Program-made: the position numbers and the translations under genes
Shown: positions 33,435-41,050 of the stretch, in pieces
Position numbering within the stretch: the first letter of the stretch is position 1
How the letters are laid out: each line of letters begins with the position of its first letter
DNA from: Leifsonia sp040686855
GTDB lineage: Bacteria; Actinomycetota; Actinomycetes; Actinomycetales; Microbacteriaceae
Length of the DNA stretch: 64,000 nucleotides
Assembly (NCBI RefSeq): GCF_040686855.1
Contig: NZ_JBFBOG010000002.1
Span: forward strand, 1,302,001 to 1,366,000
Reading direction: 5' to 3'
The notes under the pieces: generated by a model
Seen by the model: the letters and a program-made list of their open reading frames with translations, nothing else
What the model was told of the DNA's origin: nothing
The model's database searches: none

Positions 33435-33475
33435 CCGCCGCCTCCGCCCCCGCCCGCCGCTGACCGCCGCCTCCG
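33427..33475. repeat. 20-bp direct repeat duplicating a gene's stop codon region
   Basis: A 20-base unit at 33427-33446 recurs exactly at 33456-33475 (period 29). The first copy contains the TGA stop of the SIP-domain gene. Confidence 0.7.
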
Positions 33476-33502
33476 GCCGGCCGGCCGTGCGCCCATCCAT
33501 GG

Positions 33503-33543
33503 GCCGCAACACGCCGTTATCCGCGCCGCTCAACGGCGTGTTG
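33503..33543. repeat. Hairpin element A with 14-bp perfect arms
   Basis: CGCAACACGCCGTT (33503-33516) pairs with AACGGCGTGTTGCG (33530-33543) around a 13-base loop. It lies between two convergent genes and shares its stem core (CAACACGCCGTT) with the hairpin that follows; the pair could terminate transcription from both sides. Confidence 0.75.
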
Positions 33544-33564
33544 CGTCCCGCGGATGCGAACGAC

Positions 33565-33610
33565 TGGTCCCAACACGCCGTTACGCGCCAGGCCGTGACG
33601 GCGTGTTGGG
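33565..33610. repeat. Hairpin element B with 15-bp perfect arms, same core as A
   Basis: GTCCCAACACGCCGT (33565-33579) pairs with ACGGCGTGTTGGGAC (33596-33610). The inner stem extends by one G-U and three more pairs, leaving an 8-base loop. Confidence 0.75.
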
Positions 33611-33625
33611 ACGAGTAGTTGGGGG

Positions 33626-34471
33626 TCAGGCGGGGGTGGTGAGGCCGACAAGGGACTCGCTCGCGGCCCAGAGGTCGCGGCCGAGCTGGGCGTTGCGCGC
33701 CTGCGGGTTGGTGCGTCCGTTGGCGGTCAGCCGGTCGAAGTAGGTGCCGCTCGGGGCGCCGACCGGCGCCGGCCCGGCGAGGAACAGCAGGGGTGCGGCG
33801 CCCGCCTCCACCGGGATGCCGAACGTGCTCCGCGTCACCAGGTGCCCGAAGCGGATGAGCGGCGACGAGTTGCCGAAGTTGGTGGCGATCGTGCCGGGAT
33901 GGAACGAGTACGCGGTCACGCCCGTCCCGGTCAGCTGCTCGGCGAGCTCGGTGGCGAACAGGATGGTCGCGAGCTTCGCCGTGCCATACGCCCGCCAGCC
34001 GCCCTGCCACGGCCGCTTCTTCCAGTCGAGGTCGTCGACGCGGAGCTGCCCGAAGCGGTTGGCCAGACTCGCGGTGGACACGACCCGGACATCCCGACCG
34101 GCGGCGGCCGTCTCGAGAAGCCGCGGACGCAGCAGCGCGGTGAGCAGGAACGGCGCCAGGTGATTCGCCTGGATGGTGCGCTCGTGCCCGTCGACCGTGA
34201 GCTCGCGCTCGTGGTTGAGGCCGCCGGCGTTGTTGGCGAGCACGTCGATCGTGTCGTAGCGGTCGAGCAGCGCGGCGGCGAGGGCGCGCACGTCGTCCAG
34301 GCGCTCGAAGTCGGCGAGGAAGGGGGTGGCGCCGATCCGCTCGGCGACCGCGCGCGTCCGCTCCGGGTTGCGGCCGACGACCGCGACCTCGTCGCCCGCC
34401 GCCGCCAGCCGCTCCGCGGCGACGACGCCGATGCCGGAGCTCGCCCCCGTGATCACGATGGTGCGGGTCAC
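33626..34471 (-). CDS. SDR family oxidoreductase (retinol dehydrogenase/WW-oxidoreductase-like)
   Basis: A 281-aa short-chain dehydrogenase. The cofactor site GASSGIG is near residue 9, NNAGG near 78, the catalytic Ser in VVSTASLA near 130, and YGTAKLA (Tyr/Lys) near 155. The order of motifs and the HPGTIATNFG segment match the SDR-C group annotated as retinol or protochlorophyllide-type reductases. The substrate is unknown. The GTG start at 34471 overlaps the TGA of the HEXXH-protein gene (GTGA). It is the last gene of the 36296-33626 unit. Confidence 0.88.
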   Translation of the reverse strand: MTRTIVITGASSGIGVVAAERLAAAGDEVAVVGRNPERTRAVAERIGATPFLADFERLDDVRALAAALLDRYDTIDVLANNAGGLNHERELTVDGHERTIQANHLAPFLLTALLRPRLLETAAAGRDVRVVSTASLANRFGQLRVDDLDWKKRPWQGGWRAYGTAKLATILFATELAEQLTGTGVTAYSFHPGTIATNFGNSSPLIRFGHLVTRSTFGIPVEAGAAPLLFLAGPAPVGAPSGTYFDRLTANGRTNPQARNAQLGRDLWAASESLVGLTTPA

Positions 34472-34848
34472 CGGTAGCCGCCCTTCTCGAGGCCCGCCTC
34501 GATCTCGAATCTGTTTCGCAGCGGGTCTCGTCCCGCCACGAGGTAGAGGAACGGGAACAGCATCCCGTACCGCTGCCACTGCCGCTTGTGCACGGCCTCG
34601 TGCTCGAGCACGTCGTCGCTGACGTTGTGGTCGGTGAGGTAGACGCCGCCGACGCACGAGCCGCCGCGGCCGAAGGTGCGCGTGGGCATGCCGCGGAACA
34701 CCGTCAGCCCGGCGCGACGCTCGATCCGTCCGGTGCTCCACAGGAAGCCCCAGGCGTGCCCGACCGCGGTCGCGTACAGGTACCCGGCGCGGCTCAGTGG
34801 TGAGTCGAGCAGGAGGCGCCCCACAGGCGTCCGATCGAACGCCGTCAT
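34468..34848 (-). CDS. Small HEXXH-motif protein, putative minimal metallopeptidase
   Basis: A 126-aa protein with a zinc-peptidase-like motif, VLEHEAVHKRQW, near residue 84. A single hydrophobic segment (GMLFPFLYLVAG) follows, and then NRFEIEAGLEKGGY, in which a glutamate could be the third zinc ligand. The N-terminal half has aromatic and glycine-rich sequence (AVGHAWGFLWSTGR, FGRGGSCVGGVYL). It is too short for known peptidase families; similar small actinobacterial proteins are annotated as hypothetical. Start and stop both overlap neighbours by four bases (ATGA upstream, GTGA downstream), so it is coupled to the flavoprotein and the SDR. Confidence 0.65.
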   Translation of the reverse strand: MTAFDRTPVGRLLLDSPLSRAGYLYATAVGHAWGFLWSTGRIERRAGLTVFRGMPTRTFGRGGSCVGGVYLTDHNVSDDVLEHEAVHKRQWQRYGMLFPFLYLVAGRDPLRNRFEIEAGLEKGGYR

Positions 34849-36296
34849 TCGGTGGGCCGCCCGTAGGCCTCGAGCAGCCGCAGCCACACCTCGCTGACGG
34901 TGGGATAGGACGGGACGGCGTGCCACAGCCGGCTCAGCGGCACCTCGCCGACGACCGCCACGGTCGCCGAGTGCAACAGCTCGCCGACGTCCTGCCCGAC
35001 GAACGTGACGCCGAGCACGACGCCGCGTTCCTCGTCCACGACCATCCGGGCCTTGCCCGTGTAGCCGTCGGCGACGACGTGCGCCCCGGAGACCCGGCCG
35101 ATGTCGTAATCGACCACGCGGATGCGGTACCCGGCCTTCTCGGCGCGCGCGGCGGTCAGCCCGACGGACGCGACCTCCGGGTCGGTGAACGTCACCTGGG
35201 GAACCGCCTGGTGGTCGGCGGTCGCCACGTACGTGCCCCACGGTTCCAGCGACACGTCGCGTCCATGCGCACGCGCGGCGATCGCGTCGCCGGCGGCGCG
35301 CGCCTGGTACTTGCCCTGGTGGGTGAGCAGCGCCCGGTGGTTGACGTCGCCGACGCCGTAGAGCCAGCCACCGTCGACCGGACGGCCGTCGGCGCCGAGC
35401 ACGCGCATACTGTCGTCGACATCGAGCCAGGCGCCCTCCTCCACGCCGAACGCGTCCAGGCCGATGCCGAGGGTGCGCGGGAGGCGTCCGGTCGCGACCA
35501 GGAACTCCTCGGTCTCGATCGCCGTGCCGTCGTCGAGCCGGATGCGGAAGCCGTCGTCGTCGGTGCGCTCCACGCTCTCGGTCTTCGCGTCGAGGTGCAG
35601 GGTGACGCCGAGCTCCTTCAGGGACGCCTCCACCAGCTCGCCGGCGAACGGCTCCTCGCCGCCGAGCAGCCCGCTGCGTGCGATGAGGTGCACCTCGGTG
35701 CCGAATCCGGCGTAGGCCGTCGCCATCTCGGTCGCGACCACGCCGCCGCCGAGGATCGCGAGCGACACCGGCACGCGCTGCGCGCTGGTCGCCTCCCGGC
35801 TCGACCACGGCTCGCTCTCGCGCAGGCCCGGGATGTCGGGCATCAGTGCCGCCGAGCCGGTCGAGACGGAGACGGCGTGCTTCGCGCGCAGGACGGTCAC
35901 CGTGCCGTCCTCGGCCGTCACCGTCACCTCCTTCGGTGCGGTGATGACGCCCCAGCCGCGGACCAGGTCGATGCCCGCGCCGTCGAGCCATTCGACCTGG
36001 CCGGCGTCGTCCCAGTTGCTGGTGATGTCGTCGCGGCGCTTGAGCACGGCCGCGACATCCAGCGGACCCGTGACCGCCTCCCGCGTACCGCCCACCCGCT
36101 GCGCCGCCCGCAGCAGGGCGCCGCTGCGCAGCAGTGTCTTGGAGGGCATGCACGCCCAGTAGGAGCACTCGCCGCCGACCAGCTCGGACTCGACGATCAC
36201 CGTCTTGAGCCCGCCCTGCGCGGCGCGGTCCGCGACGTTCTCGCCGACCGCACCCGCCCCGATCACGATGACGTCGTAGTCCCGGGTCTCGCTCAT
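34845..36296 (-). CDS. Pyridine nucleotide-disulfide oxidoreductase (Lpd/MerA-like flavoprotein)
   Basis: A 483-aa FAD/NAD(P) flavoprotein. The FAD motif GAGAVGEN is near residue 13 and the redox disulfide in GGECSYWACMPSKT (Cys ~44 and ~49). The NAD motif is GGGVVATE near 188 and the second FAD motif LYGVGDVNHRALLTHQGKYQA near 300-320. In dihydrolipoyl dehydrogenases the C-terminal catalytic pair is HPTxxE. Here the segment is SYPTVSE, so Tyr replaces His and lipoamide dehydrogenase activity is unlikely. Mercuric reductase and several quinone or thiol reductases also lack this His. The ATG at 36296 follows GAGGAGAAGG. The gene heads a coupled trio. Confidence 0.85.
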   Translation of the reverse strand: MSETRDYDVIVIGAGAVGENVADRAAQGGLKTVIVESELVGGECSYWACMPSKTLLRSGALLRAAQRVGGTREAVTGPLDVAAVLKRRDDITSNWDDAGQVEWLDGAGIDLVRGWGVITAPKEVTVTAEDGTVTVLRAKHAVSVSTGSAALMPDIPGLRESEPWSSREATSAQRVPVSLAILGGGVVATEMATAYAGFGTEVHLIARSGLLGGEEPFAGELVEASLKELGVTLHLDAKTESVERTDDDGFRIRLDDGTAIETEEFLVATGRLPRTLGIGLDAFGVEEGAWLDVDDSMRVLGADGRPVDGGWLYGVGDVNHRALLTHQGKYQARAAGDAIAARAHGRDVSLEPWGTYVATADHQAVPQVTFTDPEVASVGLTAARAEKAGYRIRVVDYDIGRVSGAHVVADGYTGKARMVVDEERGVVLGVTFVGQDVGELLHSATVAVVGEVPLSRLWHAVPSYPTVSEVWLRLLEAYGRPTE

Positions 36297-36362
36297 GCCT
36301 TCTCCTCGGTTCCGCGGCCTCGCCGCTCCTGGTTGTTCGTCGTGTGGGAGGGATCGGATCGG

Positions 36363-37148
36363 TCAGCGGCCCACGAACTGCGCCTCGGTCCGGGTCAGGA
36401 ACGCCTCCATGCCGATCCGGGCGTCCTCGCTGCCGACCAGACGGACGAGCGCGGGCTGCAGCTCGGCTTCGGCGGCGGCGTCCCCGTCGCGCACCGCGCG
36501 CTTCGCGTTCGCGAGGGCGGCCTGAACCGCGAGCGGCGCCTGCGCGGCGACGCGCTCGGCGAGCTCCAGGGCGCGGTCGAACTGCGCGCCGTCGTCGACG
36601 ACCTCCTGCACCAGCCCGAGCCGGTGGGCCTCGGCGGCGTCGAAGAGGTCGCCGGTCAGGATGTAGCGCATCGCGTTCCCCCAGCCCACCGCCCGTGGGA
36701 AGCGCAGGGTCGCGCCGCCGAACGGGAGGATTCCGCGCGTGACCTCGATCTGGCCGAATCGCGTCCCGGCCGCCGCGACGACGATGTCCGAGGCCAGCAT
36801 CAGCTCGATGCCGAGGGTCAGGCACGTGCCCTGCACGGCGACGACGACCGGCTTGCTGAGCTGCCGCCCCGACACCTGCCACGGGTCGATGCCGTGCTCG
36901 CCCACGAACGAGAGGCCGTCGCGCCCGATGCGGGGGCCGAGGTCGGCGAGGTCGAGCCCGGCGGTGAAGTGCTCGCCGACCGCGTGCACCAGCCCGACGC
37001 GCAGCTCCGGGTCGCGCTCGAGCTCTCCGTACGCGTCGGCGAGCCGGCTCAGCAGTTCGAAGTCGGCGGCGTTGCGCTTCTCGGGGCGGTTCAGGCCGAT
37101 CAGCAGGATGTGGCCCCGCCGCTCGACGAGGATCTTGGGCTCGCTCAT
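36363..37148 (-). CDS. Enoyl-CoA hydratase/isomerase (crotonase family)
   Basis: A 261-aa crotonase-fold protein. The CoA-pocket sequence NRPEKRNAAD is near residue 20. The first oxyanion region is GEHFTAGLDLADL near 58, and the second is VQGTCLTLGIELMLASD near 103. GILPFGGATLRFPRAVG follows near 142. The position of the usual catalytic glutamate pair is only partly conserved, as in many actinobacterial members, so the exact reaction is unclear. The ATG at 37148 is 7 bases after a TAGCGT box that begins inside the arginase stop codon. Confidence 0.88.
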   Translation of the reverse strand: MSEPKILVERRGHILLIGLNRPEKRNAADFELLSRLADAYGELERDPELRVGLVHAVGEHFTAGLDLADLGPRIGRDGLSFVGEHGIDPWQVSGRQLSKPVVVAVQGTCLTLGIELMLASDIVVAAAGTRFGQIEVTRGILPFGGATLRFPRAVGWGNAMRYILTGDLFDAAEAHRLGLVQEVVDDGAQFDRALELAERVAAQAPLAVQAALANAKRAVRDGDAAAEAELQPALVRLVGSEDARIGMEAFLTRTEAQFVGR

Positions 37149-37155
37149 GCTGCCC

Positions 37156-37161
37156 ACGCTA
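37156..37161 (-). promoter_or_regulatory. Candidate -10 box (TAGCGT) overlapping the arginase stop codon
   Basis: On the minus strand TAGCGT is followed by 7 bases and the ATG at 37148. TAG (37159-37161) is also the stop codon of the arginase-family gene, so the crotonase gene can have its own start of transcription. Confidence 0.45.
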
Positions 37162-38025
37162 GCGCGCCTCCGCGGGGCCGCCGGTCGGACCGGTCAGCGC
37201 CCCGAGGATGCGCAGGATCACGGGCAGGTCGCGCGTGGCCGCGTCCGGCGACTCCGGCGCGAACTCCATGAGCCCGGCGCCGACCAGCTCGAACCGGCGC
37301 CGCAGCGCGCGGATCGCCTCCGTCAGCCGCTCGGGCTGCACGCCGAACGGCTCGGGATACCCGATCCCGTCGATCGCGGAGGGGTCGAGCACGTCCAGGT
37401 CGATGTGGAGGTACACGGCCGTCGCCCCGGTCGCCGCGACCGCATTCACGATCGCGTCGGGGTCGTCGAACTCGCCGGGTGCGACGACGCGGATCTCCTG
37501 GTCGGTCACGTAGGCCGACTCGCCGTCGTCGAGCGCCCGCGTGCCGGCGAGCACCAGCTGGGCGGGCGCGAGGCGGTTCGCCTCGGTCGAGGCCAGCCCG
37601 TCCGGGCCGTCGCCGAGCAGCGCGCGCAGCACCATCCCGTGGAAGGCGCCCGACGGCGACGAATCCACATCGTTGAGGTCGCCGTGCGCGTCGAACCAGA
37701 CCACCGCGACACTGCCTGCGGGATGCGACCCCAGCACGTGCTGCACGGCCGCGAGCTCCACGCCGCAGTCGCCGCCGATCGTGACCACCGGCTCCTCGAG
37801 CAGCGCGAGCTCGGCCTCCGTCGCCTCGCGCACCGCGGCGAGCGACGAGAACCGGTTGACGCCCGTGCCGAGCGATTCCCCGGCCGCCGCGGGCACGGGA
37901 ACCTGATGGGTGCGGGCGCCGGGCAGGTCTCCGCGGATGGCCTCCGCGCCGTCGATCAGGCGCATCGCCCGTGACGACCCGGAGCCCTGCCACTGCGGGA
38001 CGACGAGGAAGGACGCGCCGCTCAC
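37159..38025 (-). CDS. Arginase/agmatinase/formiminoglutamase family protein
   Basis: A 288-aa binuclear-manganese hydrolase-fold protein. Metal-binding motifs are VTIGGDCGVE near residue 93, VWFDAHGDLN near 118 and HIDLDVLDP near 203. In the first motif the usual GGDH has Cys in place of His, a variation frequent in actinobacterial members. The substrate could be arginine, agmatine, formiminoglutamate or a related guanidino compound. The GTG start at 38025 (VSGASFLVVPQWQG) overlaps the stop of pspA (GTGA). It is therefore the third gene of the TPM-PspA operon. Confidence 0.85.
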   Translation of the reverse strand: MSGASFLVVPQWQGSGSSRAMRLIDGAEAIRGDLPGARTHQVPVPAAAGESLGTGVNRFSSLAAVREATEAELALLEEPVVTIGGDCGVELAAVQHVLGSHPAGSVAVVWFDAHGDLNDVDSSPSGAFHGMVLRALLGDGPDGLASTEANRLAPAQLVLAGTRALDDGESAYVTDQEIRVVAPGEFDDPDAIVNAVAATGATAVYLHIDLDVLDPSAIDGIGYPEPFGVQPERLTEAIRALRRRFELVGAGLMEFAPESPDAATRDLPVILRILGALTGPTGGPAEAR

Positions 38026-38771
38026 CCCTCGGAACCCGACGTGACAGACTGCTGGGCACCGCCGCCGGCTTTCAGCGCCGCGAGCCGGGCATCCACCTCG
38101 GTCAGCTCGCCGAGGTCGTCCAGCTGCTCGAACTGCGCGTCGAGGCTGGAGGCGGCGAGCTCCTGCTGGCCGCGCACCTTCGCCTCCTCGCGGCGGATCT
38201 TCTCCTCGAACCGCGAGACCTCGCTGGTCGGGTCCATGATGTCCACGCTCTTGACCGCGTCGATGACCTGGGCCTGCGCCTGAGCGCTCTTGGCCCGGGC
38301 GATCAGCTCGGCGCGCTTGCTCTTCAGCTGCTCCAGCTTCTCCTTCATCTGGTTGAGCCCGTTCTTCAGCTTCTCGACCACCTCGGTCTGCGCGGCGATC
38401 TGCGGCTCGGCGGCCTTCGCCTCGTTCTCCGACGAGATCTGGCGCTGGATGGCGACCTTCGCGAGGTTGTCGAACTTGTCGGCGTCGGCGGTGTTGCCGG
38501 ATGCCCGGTACTGGTCGGCCTGACGGCTCGCGGCCAGCGCCTTGTCGCCCCACTCCGCGGCGGCCTCGACGTCTTCGCGGTGGTCGTCCTCGAGCAGCCG
38601 CAGGTTCCCGATCGTCTCGGCGATCGCGCTCTCGGCGTCGGCGATGCTGTTGGTGAAGTCGCGGACCATCTGGTCCAGCATCTTCTCCGGGTCCTCCGCC
38701 TGGTCGAGGAGGGCGTTGATGTTCGCCCGCAACAGTTGCGAGATCCGCCCGAAGATGGACTGCTTCGCCAT
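38022..38771 (-). CDS. pspA: PspA/IM30 family protein
   Basis: A 249-aa, almost wholly helical coiled-coil protein of the ESCRT-III-like PspA/Vipp1 family. It guards membrane integrity and forms rods or rings on stressed membranes. The N-terminal IFGRISQLLRANINALLDQA and the PEKMLDQMVRDF motif (~residues 28-40) are diagnostic. A C-terminal Gly/Ser-rich tail replaces the Vipp1 extension. GGAAGAG precedes the ATG at 38771. It lies 59 bases behind the TPM-domain gene and overlaps the arginase gene. Confidence 0.92.
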   Translation of the reverse strand: MAKQSIFGRISQLLRANINALLDQAEDPEKMLDQMVRDFTNSIADAESAIAETIGNLRLLEDDHREDVEAAAEWGDKALAASRQADQYRASGNTADADKFDNLAKVAIQRQISSENEAKAAEPQIAAQTEVVEKLKNGLNQMKEKLEQLKSKRAELIARAKSAQAQAQVIDAVKSVDIMDPTSEVSRFEEKIRREEAKVRGQQELAASSLDAQFEQLDDLGELTEVDARLAALKAGGGAQQSVTSGSEG

Positions 38772-38830
38772 GTGCTCTTCCTTTCGCTCCCGCCCCCGAT
38801 GGGCGCTTGTGAGGTCTGTCGTGGTTCCGG

Positions 38831-40903
38831 TCAGAATCGTCCGCCGCCGCGCCGGCTGCGCGTGCCGCCGCCGCCGAAGCTGCCCGCGCTGAAGCCGCCT
38901 CCGCCGCCGCTGCGACCGCCGCCTCCGCCGCCCCAGCCGCCGAAGCCGCCACCGCCGCCTCCCCAGCCGCTGCCGCCTCCGCCGCCCATGCCGCCGCGCA
39001 GCACCGAGTCGATGAGGATGCCGCCGAGGATCGCGCCCATGGCACCGCTTCCGCCGCCGCGGCCGGACGTGCCGCCGCCGAAGATGTCGCCCAGGCCGCC
39101 GCCGGTCTGGGGCGAGAAACCGCCGACATCCTGCTGCGCGAGCTGCGTCGCCTCATCGGCGAGCTGAGCGGCCCGCTGGGCCAGAGCCAGCGCGGACACC
39201 GCGTCGGTGGCCGCCGTCTGCTCGGCCTGCACGACGAGTCGCCCGGCCTCGGCGAGCCGGGTGCGGGCCTCCGGGCCGACCGCGCCGCGGCGTGCGGTGA
39301 TGAAGTCCTCGCACGCGGAGACGCGGGCCTTCGCGGTGAGCAGCGTCTGCTGCAGGGCCGAGGCCGCGCGCTGCGCCTGCGCACGCGCATCCCGGACCCC
39401 CTGCAGCACGCCGTCGATGGACCGGTTGGCCGCGTCCAGCCGCTGCGCCAGTTCCAGCGGGTTCACGCGACCGGCGGCGATCTTCGCCTGCACGTCGTTC
39501 ACCGTCTGCTCGGTGCCGGCGACGGTCGCCGCGATGGTGCCGCCTGGGTCGTCCGCGGCCGCGAGGGCCTTGGCCTCGGCGAGGTCGCTGCGCAGCTCGG
39601 CGAGCGTGGTGTCGAGCGACTGCTGCGCGGCCGCGAGGTCCGCGCCGAGGCGGTCGACCGCGTCCAGCAGCAGCCCGGCCTGGTCGGCCGACTCCTCGGC
39701 CGCGCGCACGCCGACCGCCGCCGCACCGGCCTGTCCCGCCGTCGCCTTCTCGGCCGCCCCGGCGAGCGCGGTGTCGGTGAAGTCGAGACGCTGCGTCGCC
39801 TGCTCGACGTTGTCGGCCACGGTCGCGAGCGACGCGTCCGTGTACCGCTGGGCGAGCGCGTCCAGCGTGGCGGTCGTGGTGGTCAGACGCTGCCGCAGCG
39901 CCGCCGCCTGCGTGCGGATCTCGGCCGACGCCTCCGGGATGCGCTTCTCCAGCGCCCGCAGCTCGTCGAACGCGTCCGCCTGGGCGTCCAGCGCCTGGTT
40001 GGCCGCGCCGCACAGCTGGACGATGCGGATGTTCCACTCGCGCCGCTGCTCGTCGGTGTCCGGCTCGGCGTCGTCCAGCCGCTGCTTGAGGGTGAACGCC
40101 TCCCGCAGTTGCCCCTTCGCCTGGTCGAGCGCGGCCTGGAACGGCAGCACCGCGTCCGCGCCGTACTGCGCGGTCGCGAAGCCCAGCTCCTCCTCGCTGG
40201 TGCGGATGGCGTCGTCCGTCTGCACGAGCGCCGACCCTGCGCGCCGCTCCAGCTCGTCCAGCGGGATGGTCTGCAGCTCGCTCTGCGGGGTGGCCGGTCC
40301 GGTCGCGGCCTGCTTCTTGCGCGAGGTGCGGGAGCGCACGAGCACGAAGACGACGACGCCGACGACGATCACGCCGATCAGGAAGACCCAGAAGAACACG
40401 GCTCCGCCGCCTCCGCCGCCGACCGCGTCGCCGAGTCCCTGCGCCGCCGCGACGGCCGCGCCGGTCCAGTCGTTCGCCTGCAGCTTCGGCTCGATGTCGT
40501 TCTGCTCGATGCTGTCGAGCTGATCGGCGCTGACCGGCCCGTCGTCGTCGCCGGAGAGGTAGTAGGTGCGGCCGTCCGTCGACACGGCGAGCAGGTAGTC
40601 ACGCTGGCCGAGGCCGTTGCGCGCGGCCGTCTCGTTGGCCCAGTCGGCCGCCTCGGTCGGGTTGGTGAACCGGGGCACGAAGACGACGAAGAGGTCGACG
40701 CGGTCCTGGTCGTAGAGCTTCTTCGCCGCGTCGGCGATGCGCGCCTCGTCGGCGCCGCTCAGCACCTGTGACTCGTCGACCACGTGGCTGGGGCCGAGAT
40801 CGACCGGGTCGGACGCGGCGGCGGGGGAGGCGGTGAGCGCCAGCGAGCCGGCGATGAGCCCCAGAACGAGCGCGGCCCGGCTCAGCAGACGTCGCAACGG
40901 CAT
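38831..40903 (-). CDS. TPM-domain membrane protein with coiled coils and Gly-rich C-terminus
   Basis: A 690-aa exported membrane protein. A signal peptide (1-~31, ending SPAAAS) precedes a TPM domain (~40-155, with VVDESQVLSGADEARI). A Gly-rich spacer and one membrane helix (VFFWVFLIGVIVVGVVVFVLV, ~residues 168-190, written here in two parts: VFFWVFLIG and VIVVGVVVFVLV) follow. Long Ala/Gln/Asp-rich coiled coils (~225-620) end in a glycine/tryptophan-rich tail with terminal arginines. TPM domains also occur in plant and bacterial proteins linked to membrane or photosystem maintenance. The ATG at 40903 opens the signal peptide. It is the promoter-proximal gene of the TPM-PspA-arginase operon. 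Confidence 0.85.
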   Translation of the reverse strand: MPLRRLLSRAALVLGLIAGSLALTASPAAASDPVDLGPSHVVDESQVLSGADEARIADAAKKLYDQDRVDLFVVFVPRFTNPTEAADWANETAARNGLGQRDYLLAVSTDGRTYYLSGDDDGPVSADQLDSIEQNDIEPKLQANDWTGAAVAAAQGLGDAVGGGGGGAVFFWVFLIGVIVVGVVVFVLVRSRTSRKKQAATGPATPQSELQTIPLDELERRAGSALVQTDDAIRTSEEELGFATAQYGADAVLPFQAALDQAKGQLREAFTLKQRLDDAEPDTDEQRREWNIRIVQLCGAANQALDAQADAFDELRALEKRIPEASAEIRTQAAALRQRLTTTTATLDALAQRYTDASLATVADNVEQATQRLDFTDTALAGAAEKATAGQAGAAAVGVRAAEESADQAGLLLDAVDRLGADLAAAQQSLDTTLAELRSDLAEAKALAAADDPGGTIAATVAGTEQTVNDVQAKIAAGRVNPLELAQRLDAANRSIDGVLQGVRDARAQAQRAASALQQTLLTAKARVSACEDFITARRGAVGPEARTRLAEAGRLVVQAEQTAATDAVSALALAQRAAQLADEATQLAQQDVGGFSPQTGGGLGDIFGGGTSGRGGGSGAMGAILGGILIDSVLRGGMGGGGGSGWGGGGGGFGGWGGGGGGRSGGGGGFSAGSFGGGGTRSRRGGGRF

Positions 40904-40940
40904 CAACCCACTCTCTCGGGTCCCGGCTGGGATGCTGCCG

Positions 40941-40969
40941 AGTCTATTCGGGCTCCCCGGCACTGTGAA
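40941..40969 (-). promoter_or_regulatory. Housekeeping-type promoter of the TPM-pspA-arginase operon
   Basis: On the minus strand TTCACA (plus 40964-40969) and TAGACT (plus 40941-40946) are separated by 17 bases. The TPM start codon is 37 bases downstream of the -10. This is the best classical -35/-10 pair in the window. Confidence 0.65.
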
Positions 40970-41050
40970 GGTTTCGGCCTGTTACGGCCCGGGGTGCGGC
41001 CGGCGCGGAGGCCTGGTGGGATGGAGTGACCCGGTCGAGAGGAGGAGCGC

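Noticed and set aside
38850..39100. Simple-sequence-like CCG-rich stretch
   Set aside because: It is the glycine-rich tail of the TPM-domain protein; codon structure explains the repeats.
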